Part shown: positions 26,281 through 33,291 of the stretch, one piece after another
Position numbering within the stretch: position 1 is the stretch's first letter
Layout of the letters: the number at the start of each line of letters is the position of its first letter
NCBI RefSeq assembly: GCF_001612905.1
Contig: NZ_BDBI01000016.1
Location: 220,075-284,074 of the forward strand
Length of the DNA: 64,000 nucleotides
DNA from: Nocardia ignorata NBRC 108230
Lineage (GTDB): Bacteria > Actinomycetota > Actinomycetes > Mycobacteriales > Mycobacteriaceae
Reading direction: 5' to 3'
The notes under the pieces: model-generated
What the model saw: the letters and a program-made list of their open reading frames with translations, nothing else
Told to the model about the DNA's origin: nothing
Database searches by the model: none
Made by a program: the position numbers and the translations under genes

Positions 26281-27029
26281 CGGGTCAGCGCCTGCCCGGC
26301 CAGCACCTCGGCGATGCCGTCGATGTTCTCGTCGACGTAGAAGTGCCCACCCGCGAAGAGGTTCACCTCCACTTCTCCCGTGGTGGCCTGGTCCCAGCCG
26401 TAGAGGTCGCGCGGGCCGACGAACGGGTCGTCGTCACCGCCGAGTACGAGCACGGGTGCGGCGACGCGCACATCGGCACCGCAGGAGTAGGCGTCGAAGG
26501 CGCGGTAGTCGGCCTTGAGCACGGGCAGCGCCATGCGCATCACCTCGCGGCTGGCCATCACGTCGGCGCCGGTTCCATTGAGGGCCGCCATGTGGTCGAG
26601 CAATTCCTCGTCCTCGGTCGGATGACCAGGTAGCTCGGCGATCCGCTGTGGCGCGGCGGCCGCGGAAACCACCAGCAAACGCACGGACAACCCGGCGGCC
26701 TCGGCGAGCCGGGCGAATTCGAAGGCCACGATGGAACCCATGCTGTGGCCGAACACGGTGATCGGGGCGCCGGTGTCGCGCGCGGAGCCACGGAAGGCCT
26801 CGAAGGCGCCGCGGGCGAGTTCGGGCAGTGTCTCGGCGGCCGGTTCGCGCAGACGGTCCTGACGGCCGGGGTATTGCACGATCACGGTGTCGAAGTCCTG
26901 CGCCATACGCTTGGCGAACACCCGGTAGGCCGATGCGCCCGCGCCCGCGTGCGGGAAGACGATCAGTGGCGGTAGGGAGTCGGTCCGGGGGGCCTGGAAT
27001 TGCCTGATCCAGCCGAGTTCTCTTGCCAT
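26277..27029 (-). CDS. type II thioesterase of the siderophore operon
   Basis: A 250-residue alpha/beta hydrolase of the external thioesterase family. The nucleophile lies in VFGHSMGSIVAFEF, the acid in LVLGGDDDPFV, the histidine in FAGGHFYVDE, and the N-terminal oxyanion motif in IVFPHAGAGASAY. Type II enzymes remove stalled or wrong acyl groups from carrier proteins. ATG 27029 is supported by GGGAGAG upstream and the family N-terminus. It is the first gene of the operon, more than 180 bases from the iron-boxed promoter. Confidence 0.9.
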   Translation of the reverse strand: MARELGWIRQFQAPRTDSLPPLIVFPHAGAGASAYRVFAKRMAQDFDTVIVQYPGRQDRLREPAAETLPELARGAFEAFRGSARDTGAPITVFGHSMGSIVAFEFARLAEAAGLSVRLLVVSAAAAPQRIAELPGHPTEDEELLDHMAALNGTGADVMASREVMRMALPVLKADYRAFDAYSCGADVRVAAPVLVLGGDDDPFVGPRDLYGWDQATTGEVEVNLFAGGHFYVDENIDGIAEVLAGQALTR

Positions 27030-27219
27030 GTCGCTCTCCCTCACCGACCGCGTCCAGCTGCGGCCGTTTCGCACTATCTCTCGCCGGGCCCGGACACGGG
27101 CCTACCCGGCGCAGTCGTCCGGGACCTGGGCGAATGTTGTTGCCGCCGAGCCCGAACCAGCTCCGGGCGCGCTCCGGCAACCACCGGGCGATCGGTCGGG
27201 CAACAGTAGCATCAACCCA
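27030..27219 (-). promoter_or_regulatory. long 5' leader of the siderophore operon
   Basis: About 190 bases separate the iron-boxed promoter from the thioesterase start. On the minus strand, TATACT lies inside the box and could be the -10 element, so the transcript would carry a leader of about 180 bases. A 36-codon open frame starts with ATG near 27213, but it has no clear ribosome binding site. No known riboswitch fold was recognised. Confidence 0.4.
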
Positions 27220-27238
27220 TTAGTATAGGCTAGCCTTA
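27220..27238. promoter_or_regulatory. DtxR/IdeR-type iron box between the siderophore operon and the acyltransferase gene
   Basis: TTAGTATAGGCTAGCCTTA matches the consensus at 15 of 19 positions. It lies between two divergent units and overlaps a TATACT element pointing to the thioesterase operon. One bound repressor could therefore control both directions. Confidence 0.8.
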
Positions 27239-27262
27239 CCAATTGAGGTGACCAAGGTAACG

Positions 27263-27946
27263 ATGGAATGGAGCACCCAGCAGATGAACCCCGCCGGGAC
27301 CCCCGCCGCGCTCCCCCGCGAGCAGACAGACCTGCCCGCCGACGTAGCCGCCGCCCCCGCGCCGAACCTGCCGGTGTTCGAGGCGCCCTTCGCTCTGCGG
27401 ATGGCCGATCCCGACGGTACCGACCCCGACATGCTCGAAGAGTGGATGGCCCGCCCGCATCTGCTCGAGTCCTGGGAACAGGATTGGGACGCGCAGCGCC
27501 GTCGCGAGAATTTCCGCACCCAGCTGGCCGGAACCTATTCACGCCCCTGCATTCTCAGCCTCGACCTGGCCGTGATCGGTCAGCCGGAACGCGGCCTTGT
27601 CGATGTCGCCTACATCGAGTTGTATCGCGCTGCCAAGGACGAGATCGGCAAGCTCTACCACGCCGATCCCGGCGACATCGGCGTCCACATCGCCACCGCC
27701 GAGACTGCGGTGATGGGCAAAGGCATCATGACGGCTTGGCTCTCACTCCTACCTGCCGCCGTGTTCGCTGCCAATCCCGACTGCAAGCGCATGATGGGCG
27801 ACCCCGATCTTCGCAACGAAGCGATCCGGCGGACCCTCGACAAGACGATCTGGCAACGTATCGGCGCGTTCGAAGTTCGCCCGGACCGCCGCATCGGGCT
27901 GTACACGGTTCCGCGCACCCCGGCGGATCTACCCGTCGCACGCTGA
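27263..27946 (+). CDS. lysine N-acyltransferase of siderophore synthesis (MbtK/IucB-type GNAT)
   Basis: A 227-residue GNAT protein of the siderophore acetyltransferase subfamily. Family blocks visible are the entry LRMADPDGTDPDMLEEWM with RPHLLESWEQDWD, the strand DVAYIELYRAAKDEIGKLY, and the C-terminal NPDCKRMMGDPDLRNEAIRR. Mycobacterial MbtK transfers the long acyl chain to the N6 of lysine, giving the membrane-anchoring tail of mycobactin. The same is expected here. The first 45 residues are Pro/Ala-rich and probably flexible. GTG 27248 is an alternative start; ATG 27263 has AAGG at 27254-27257. The gene stands directly behind the iron box, divergent from the assembly-line operon. Confidence 0.85.
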   Translation: MEWSTQQMNPAGTPAALPREQTDLPADVAAAPAPNLPVFEAPFALRMADPDGTDPDMLEEWMARPHLLESWEQDWDAQRRRENFRTQLAGTYSRPCILSLDLAVIGQPERGLVDVAYIELYRAAKDEIGKLYHADPGDIGVHIATAETAVMGKGIMTAWLSLLPAAVFAANPDCKRMMGDPDLRNEAIRRTLDKTIWQRIGAFEVRPDRRIGLYTVPRTPADLPVAR

Positions 27947-27959
27947 GCCGAACAGCAGC

Positions 27960-27998
27960 ACGCCCTCTCCGAAAACCCTCCGGGAAGGGCGTTTTCGT
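27960..27998. terminator. bidirectional hairpin terminator
   Basis: CGAAAACCCTCC and its partner AAGGGCGTTTTCG (one bulged C) form a stem between the convergent acyltransferase and lysine hydroxylase genes. TTTT follows the stem on the + strand and AAAA mirrors it on the other, so it can serve both. Confidence 0.65.
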
Positions 27999-28001
27999 GT
28001 G

Positions 28002-29276
28002 TCAGCGCGCGGTCGCGTGGGCCACGGCGACCCGGCCGCGTGCGGGCTCGGTGCGCAGCACGCGGTCCGACAGCTCACCGAGGCAGCTGAGGTTCGGGAA
28101 GCCGGGGCCCTGCGCCATGGCGGCCATGTTCGGCAGGTAAAGCTTGCTCGCCAGACCGTTGACGGCCAAGTCGTAGCCGATCGACGATTCGATGCGGTTC
28201 TGCGTGAGCGGGCCGCCCACCGCGAGTTCCAGCTGATCGGCGGTCTGCTGATCGAACATCTCCAAGAACCACAGCGGCTGGCCGCCGGTCGCGTCGACGA
28301 CGAGGTCGAAGTTGTGCACCTGATCGGCGCGCAGCTCGTTGGTCAGCGTGAGCGCGAGCGACTCACCGGCAGGCACCACCTTGGTGACCCGGCCCTGCAG
28401 GTGATGAACCCGGCTGTCGCCGAGCAGGCTCTCCTGCACGCGCACCGAGAACACACCGCGATCGGTACGCCGGATCACGTCGCGACGCTCCTGGATGCTC
28501 AGCGCGTTCCACTTCACCGGATCGCTGAACAGCGCGTTCTCGAAATAGCTTTCGCCACGGGTGTAGATGGTCGCCATGGGCGAGATCACCGAGATGGTGA
28601 GCATTTCGTGGCGCACGAGTTCGTCGAGCGCCGAGCCGGCGGTCTCGCCGCCGCCGATCACAGCGGCCCGCGAGGCGGCGGGCAGACTGCGTTTGCCCGC
28701 CAGATCCCAGAACTTCGCGATGCTCAGCACGCGCGGATGCGCGGCCAGCGCGCGGCTGCTGCGGCCGGGGCCGGTGATCATCAGGCCGTCGGCGCTCAAC
28801 TCGGTGGCCGCGCCGTCGGCGTCGACGACGCGCACCTGCCAGCGGTCGTCGTGGCGGATCTGCTCGACGCGGCCGATCACCAGCTCGAGATCGATCGACT
28901 TGGCCACCCACTGCAGGTATTTCGCCCACACGTGGTGCTGCGGGCTGGGCCTGCCACGGTCGATCCACTCGGCGTAGGTGCCGTGCTCGATGAGGAACGA
29001 GGTCCAACTGTAGGCCGACATGGCCCGATCGATCTCGCGATTGCGGCCGCGGGCCCAGGTGGAGTGGTACGGGAACCCGATGTCCTTCTCGGGGCTGGTG
29101 CCGAGCCGGTGCCGCCCGTCGGTCCAGCCACCGGTGGGCAACCAGTTGCCACCCACCGCGTGCGCCTCGACGACGACCACGCGTGGCGCGGGCAGGCCGA
29201 GTGAGCGCAGGACATGCGATTTGGCCGCTACCGCAAGGGCTTTCGGCCCCGCGCCGACCACGAGCAGGGTTTGCAC
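28002..29276 (-). CDS. nbtG: L-lysine N6-monooxygenase (NbtG/MbtG)
   Basis: A 424-residue flavin-dependent N-hydroxylating monooxygenase. FAD site VVGAGPKALAVAAK at the N-terminus; conserved GGWTDGRHRLGTSPEKD substrate block; NADPH site IGGGETAGSALDEL; C-terminal DATGGQ. It hydroxylates the side-chain nitrogen of lysine, which becomes the hydroxamate iron ligand; the Nocardia farcinica enzyme NbtG is structurally characterised. The open frame extends to ATG 29318, but that codon lies inside an iron box. GTG 29276 is preceded by GGAG with a 9-base spacer and starts exactly where MbtG-type proteins begin, so I prefer it. Single-gene unit, divergent from the siderophore-interacting protein. Confidence 0.92.
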   Translation of the reverse strand: MQTLLVVGAGPKALAVAAKSHVLRSLGLPAPRVVVVEAHAVGGNWLPTGGWTDGRHRLGTSPEKDIGFPYHSTWARGRNREIDRAMSAYSWTSFLIEHGTYAEWIDRGRPSPQHHVWAKYLQWVAKSIDLELVIGRVEQIRHDDRWQVRVVDADGAATELSADGLMITGPGRSSRALAAHPRVLSIAKFWDLAGKRSLPAASRAAVIGGGETAGSALDELVRHEMLTISVISPMATIYTRGESYFENALFSDPVKWNALSIQERRDVIRRTDRGVFSVRVQESLLGDSRVHHLQGRVTKVVPAGESLALTLTNELRADQVHNFDLVVDATGGQPLWFLEMFDQQTADQLELAVGGPLTQNRIESSIGYDLAVNGLASKLYLPNMAAMAQGPGFPNLSCLGELSDRVLRTEPARGRVAVAHATAR

Positions 29277-29311
29277 CGGTTCGTTCTCCACTCTCTCAAG
29301 CACGGCCCATG

Positions 29312-29330
29312 GTTGCATAGGCTTACCTTA
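29312..29330 (-). promoter_or_regulatory. weak DtxR/IdeR-type iron box for nbtG
   Basis: Read on the minus strand this site is TAAGGTAAGCCTATGCAAC, 13 of 19 matches to the consensus, with the left half and centre best preserved. It is 36 bases upstream of the preferred nbtG start and would overlap the longer start. Confidence 0.55.
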
Positions 29331-29357
29331 TTTATCCACCGGGGGCAGACAAGTAAG

Positions 29358-29376
29358 TGTCGTTAGGCTAACCTAA
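29358..29376 (+). promoter_or_regulatory. DtxR/IdeR-type iron box for the siderophore-interacting protein
   Basis: The last 14 bases, TTAGGCTAACCTAA, match the consensus perfectly (16 of 19 overall). The site ends 5 bases before ATG 29382, so a transcript for this gene is likely leaderless or nearly so. Confidence 0.85.
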
Positions 29377-29381
29377 CGTTC

Positions 29382-30089
29382 ATGGGTAAGGGATTCAACG
29401 GCCTGATGGTCAAGGCTTGGGGTGGCTCGGACTACCGCCTCACGGTGACTGCCAACGAGCAGATCACGGACAAATTCGTGCGGATCAGTTTCACCGCGGG
29501 CGGGCTGCTGGCCGACAACCCGGTGCACCCCACGCAGTGGATCCGCCTGTGGATTCCCGACGAGCACAGTGACAAACTGCACCACCGCGGCTACACCCTG
29601 GTGAACCAGAACCCGGCCGAGGACACCGTCTGCATCGACTTCGCGCTGCACGACGGACCCGCCGCCAACTGGGCCCGCCGCGCCAAGCCCGGCGACCCGC
29701 TCGACGCCAGCGTCCTCGGCTCCGACTTCCAACTGCCCGAGCAGACCCCGAGCGAGTACGTCGTCTTCGGCGACACCGCCTCGCTCCCCGCTATCAACTC
29801 GCTACTGGACGCCATCGGCGACACCCCCACGCGAGTGTGGCTGGAATGGCAGTACGAATCCGACACGACGATCCCCGTGCACAACAAGCCGCACCACACG
29901 GTCACCTGGGTGCAGCGCATCGACGACGGCCGTCTGCTGCGCGAAGCGGCGAGCGCAATGACTTGCCCCGCAGACGCTTTCGCCTGGGTCGCCTGCGACG
30001 GCCACACCACCCGCTCGATCGTGAAAACCCTCAAGACCCATCACGCCCTGCCCAAGAGCGCCATCAAGTACCAGGCCTACTGGAAGTAG
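29382..30089 (+). CDS. siderophore-interacting protein (ferric-siderophore reductase, SIP/ViuB family)
   Basis: A 235-residue flavoprotein of the ferredoxin-reductase fold. The FAD-binding signature RGYTLV is seen near residue 70, followed by VCIDFALHDGPAANWARR; the NAD(P)H-binding half begins with VVFGDTASLPAINSLLDAI. The family reduces Fe3+-siderophores in the cytoplasm to release iron. In mycobacteria an equivalent domain is fused to the N-terminus of the importer IrtA; here it is separate. ATG 29382 matches the family N-terminus (M-G-K-G-F-N-G), although ATG 29406 is a possible internal start. Confidence 0.9.
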   Translation: MGKGFNGLMVKAWGGSDYRLTVTANEQITDKFVRISFTAGGLLADNPVHPTQWIRLWIPDEHSDKLHHRGYTLVNQNPAEDTVCIDFALHDGPAANWARRAKPGDPLDASVLGSDFQLPEQTPSEYVVFGDTASLPAINSLLDAIGDTPTRVWLEWQYESDTTIPVHNKPHHTVTWVQRIDDGRLLREAASAMTCPADAFAWVACDGHTTRSIVKTLKTHHALPKSAIKYQAYWK

Positions 30090-30130
30090 GAAATCATCCT
30101 GCGGGATGAGGAGCGAGCGCCCGTCGGCTG

Positions 30131-31540
30131 ATGCGGACGCACGCTCTCGTGCGGCACGCTGGTCCGATCACGCCGGGGATTCCGCCCCGGCCCGATCGAA
30201 ACGAGCGCGCCGTGTCCGTGATCGATGCCGTGATGCTCGCCGCACCCGTGGCGGCGGCGATCCTGCTGGTCGTCTCGCCGCGACTCGGCAGGCGGGTGGG
30301 CGTTGTCGCCGTGCCGGTGCTGATCGTCGGCCACGCCGGGCTGTGGCTGGTCGAACCCTATCGGCAGTGGTGGCCGCTGTACCTGCTGCTCGTCGCGATG
30401 CTCGTGTTCGTCGCGACCACCGGCCGGGAACTGCTGGGACGCATCGGCATCGGAGTGCTAGCCGCGATCTCGGCGGCGGTGTGGCTGGTGCCGCCGGTGC
30501 CCGAACTGCCGGAACCGACCGGGCCCCGCGCCGTCGGGTCGGCGATCTTCCGCTGGGTGGACCAGGCGCGGCCCGAGGCGCGCACCGAGGCCGACGACCG
30601 GCGCAATGTGGTTGTGCAGGCGTGGTATCCGGCCGAGTTCGCCTCCGGGCGGCGCTGGGTCTATCTCGACGGACAAGAGGATCTGCCCTCTCAGGTCGCC
30701 ATGGTTCCGAGCCTCATCATGGGCGCCTACGACCGCATCGATACCCACGCCTACGCCGATGTTCCGGTATCGCAGGCGCGGCAGCGCTGGCCGGTCGTGC
30801 TGTTCTCCCCCGGTTACGGCGCACCTCGGGCTTTCTATTCCGGGCTGGTCGCCGACCTCGCCGCCCGAGGTTTCGTCGTCCTCGCCGTCGACCATCCCTA
30901 CGAGGCGGCCGTCACCGAGCTCGCCGACGGCACCATCGCCCACACCGTGGAGACCATGCCCGTCGACGACCCGCGCTTCATGGTGGAACGTCAGGCGATC
31001 CGCACGGCCGACCTGCGATTCGTCCTCGACCAGATCAGCGGGGGCACCGACCTCGGCCCGCTCGCCGACCGGCTCGACCTGACCCATATCTCCGCCATCG
31101 GCCATTCCTTCGGCGGCGCAGCGGCATTGTCCGCTCTCTCCGCGGACCGAAGGCTCGTCGCCGCCGCCAATCTCGACGGCACCCTCTACGGCGACCTCCC
31201 CCAGCGCACGATCGACCGACCGGTGCTGATTCTGGAAAGCGACCGCGAGATCACCGGCCACTCGGACCGCTACCTCGACGGCAATGCCGACCTGCTGCGA
31301 CGGCTGCGCGCTCCCTCGTTCCGCTACGAGATCGGCGAGGCCGACCACATCAGTTTCACCGACGCACCGCACTTCGTCTCGGCGCCGGTGCGTTTCGTGG
31401 CGTCGCTGCTCGTCGGCGGGTCGCGTGGACCCGCCGACACCCAGCGGCTCGGCAACGACATCCTCACGCCGTTCCTGCTCGGCGACCACGCCGAGATCGC
31501 GCAGGCGGCCGCGCGTCATCCGGGTGTCACCGCGAGGTAG
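30131..31540 (+). CDS. PAF-acetylhydrolase/dienelactone-type alpha/beta hydrolase with N-terminal membrane segments
   Basis: A 469-residue protein. Three or four hydrophobic segments lie within residues 28-120. The catalytic part follows, with VVLFSPGYGAPRAFYS (oxyanion region), the nucleophile elbow ISAIGHSFGGAAALSA, the acid region LILESDREITGHSD and the histidine in GEADHISFTD. This pattern fits the platelet-activating-factor acetylhydrolase/lipase group acting at the membrane. The start is uncertain: ATG 30131 or GTG 30212, neither with an ideal ribosome binding site. It lies 41 bases after the SIP gene and has no iron box of its own, so it may be read from the same promoter. Its substrate, a lipid or the acylated siderophore, is speculative. 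Confidence 0.8.
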   Translation: MRTHALVRHAGPITPGIPPRPDRNERAVSVIDAVMLAAPVAAAILLVVSPRLGRRVGVVAVPVLIVGHAGLWLVEPYRQWWPLYLLLVAMLVFVATTGRELLGRIGIGVLAAISAAVWLVPPVPELPEPTGPRAVGSAIFRWVDQARPEARTEADDRRNVVVQAWYPAEFASGRRWVYLDGQEDLPSQVAMVPSLIMGAYDRIDTHAYADVPVSQARQRWPVVLFSPGYGAPRAFYSGLVADLAARGFVVLAVDHPYEAAVTELADGTIAHTVETMPVDDPRFMVERQAIRTADLRFVLDQISGGTDLGPLADRLDLTHISAIGHSFGGAAALSALSADRRLVAAANLDGTLYGDLPQRTIDRPVLILESDREITGHSDRYLDGNADLLRRLRAPSFRYEIGEADHISFTDAPHFVSAPVRFVASLLVGGSRGPADTQRLGNDILTPFLLGDHAEIAQAAARHPGVTAR

Positions 31541-31554
31541 CCACCCGGCGGCAT

Positions 31555-33291
31555 TCAGGCCGGTACCGGCTCCAGCCGCCAACCGGAAGCCCGCTCGCGT
31601 TCGTTCCAGAACGCGGCGTACCGGCCGTCGAGTGCGAGCAGCTCCGCGTGCGTGCCCTGTTCGACGATGCGGCCGCCGTCGAGGAACAGGATCTGGTCGG
31701 CGTGGGCGATGGTCGCCAAGCGGTGCGCGACCACGAGAACGGTTTTGTCCCTTGCCAGTTCGTGGATGCCGCGCACCACGACGGCCTCACTGTGCGGGTC
31801 GAGCGCGCTGGTCGCCTCGTCGAGCAGCACGATCGGGGCGTCCTTGAGCAAGGCGCGGGCGATCGACACGCGCTGACGCTCACCGCCCGAGAGCGACGCG
31901 CCGCCCTCGCCGACCATGGTGTCGAAGCCTTCGGGCAGCCGGTCGACGATCTCGTCGACTCGTGCGGCGCGGGCGGCGCGCAGCACCTCGTCCTCGCTCG
32001 CGTCGGGCTTGCCGATGCGGATGTTGTCGGCCACCGAGCGGTTGAACAGGTAGACGTTCTGGAAGACCAGGGCGAGCTGATCGAGCAGTGTGTTCGAAGG
32101 TTGTTCGCGCACATCGTGTTCGCCTACCGAGACCGCGCCGGAATCCACGTCGTAGAAGCGGGCGGCCAGGCGCAGCAGGGTGGTCTTGCCCGCGCCGCTC
32201 GGCCCGACGATGGCGGTGGTCGTGCCCGCCGGGACGGTGAAGGTCAGGTCGCTGAGCACGGGTTCGCCGGGGCGGTAGCCGAAGCTCACCTTGTCGAAGA
32301 CGACGGCGGGCGCACCGGGCGTGACCGGCTCGGTCGGCATCGGCAGGGTCGGCTCGGCCAGCAGTTCGGTGATGCGGTCGGCGGCCGAGGCGGCCGACCG
32401 CATCGCGGCGCCCAGCTGGGCGGCCTGGTTCACCGGTTCGATGAACCGCGAACTCACCGCGATCAGGGCGATGGCGGCCGCCGCCGAGATGGCCCCGTCG
32501 GTCACCTGAACCACCGCGAGGTAGGCGAGCACGAGGAACACCGCCTGCACGAACAGGGCGAACACGATCAGGCCGGGCACCGTGGCCACCATCATTTTCA
32601 GCACCGCGCCACGCTGGCGGACCAGCGCCGCCTCGAGCGCCTTGTTGCCAGTTCCGACCGCGCCGAACGCACGCAGCACCGGCTGGGCCTGCGCGAATTC
32701 GACCACCCGCGAATCGGCTTCGGCCGCCGCCTCGTGCAGCCGTGCGTCGGCACCGGTGTAGGCGCGGTTGGCGACCGCGTTGACCAGGTACAGCACCGGC
32801 GCGGCCAGCAGCATCGCGACACCGATGCGCCAATCGATGAACAGCATGCCGAGCGCGACGACCACCGGAACGATCACACCGGTGAGCACCTTGGTGAGCA
32901 GATAGGCGATCAGGCCCTGCATCTCGCGCACCTGCTCGACCATCACCCGCGAGAGCGGGCCTGCCTCACGGCCTTCGAACCAGCCGAGCGGCAGTTCGTT
33001 GAGCTTGTCGCCGAGGCGGGTCTGCAGCCCACGCTGCATACCCAAGCCGATGCGCAGACCGATGACGGCCTGCAGGTACCCGAACACCACCACGCCCACC
33101 ACGGCCACGGTCATGCCGAGTGCCCACTTCCACGCGCCGGTCAGGTCGTCGCCGAACAGGGACTCGAGCAGTGGAACGAGCGACAGGTACGCGATCGCCT
33201 GGCACACGGCCTGCAGCACGATGGCGGCCAGCAGACGCGGAACGAGCGGGGCGAGCTCGTCGGGGACGAGGCGGAAAACCTTGCGGATCAT
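31555..33291 (-). CDS. irtB: ABC transporter, fused membrane and ATPase domains (IrtB-like)
   Basis: A 578-residue half-transporter of exporter fold. Six membrane helices in residues 15-310; ATPase domain about 345-570 with Walker A GPSGAGKTT, signature LSGGERQRVSIARALL and Walker B IVLLDEATSALD. The start overlaps the upstream stop as ATGA and GGAAACACG precedes it. IrtAB imports ferric mycobactin/carboxymycobactin despite the exporter fold. The tandem arrangement, the iron box upstream and the adjoining siderophore genes support the same role here. Convergent with the hydrolase gene. Confidence 0.85.
   Translation of the reverse strand: MIRKVFRLVPDELAPLVPRLLAAIVLQAVCQAIAYLSLVPLLESLFGDDLTGAWKWALGMTVAVVGVVVFGYLQAVIGLRIGLGMQRGLQTRLGDKLNELPLGWFEGREAGPLSRVMVEQVREMQGLIAYLLTKVLTGVIVPVVVALGMLFIDWRIGVAMLLAAPVLYLVNAVANRAYTGADARLHEAAAEADSRVVEFAQAQPVLRAFGAVGTGNKALEAALVRQRGAVLKMMVATVPGLIVFALFVQAVFLVLAYLAVVQVTDGAISAAAAIALIAVSSRFIEPVNQAAQLGAAMRSAASAADRITELLAEPTLPMPTEPVTPGAPAVVFDKVSFGYRPGEPVLSDLTFTVPAGTTTAIVGPSGAGKTTLLRLAARFYDVDSGAVSVGEHDVREQPSNTLLDQLALVFQNVYLFNRSVADNIRIGKPDASEDEVLRAARAARVDEIVDRLPEGFDTMVGEGGASLSGGERQRVSIARALLKDAPIVLLDEATSALDPHSEAVVVRGIHELARDKTVLVVAHRLATIAHADQILFLDGGRIVEQGTHAELLALDGRYAAFWNERERASGWRLEPVPA

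Noticed and set aside
27102..27213. Leader peptide in the siderophore operon leader
   Set aside because: A 36-codon frame exists but lacks a ribosome binding site, a run of informative codons or an attenuator hairpin.
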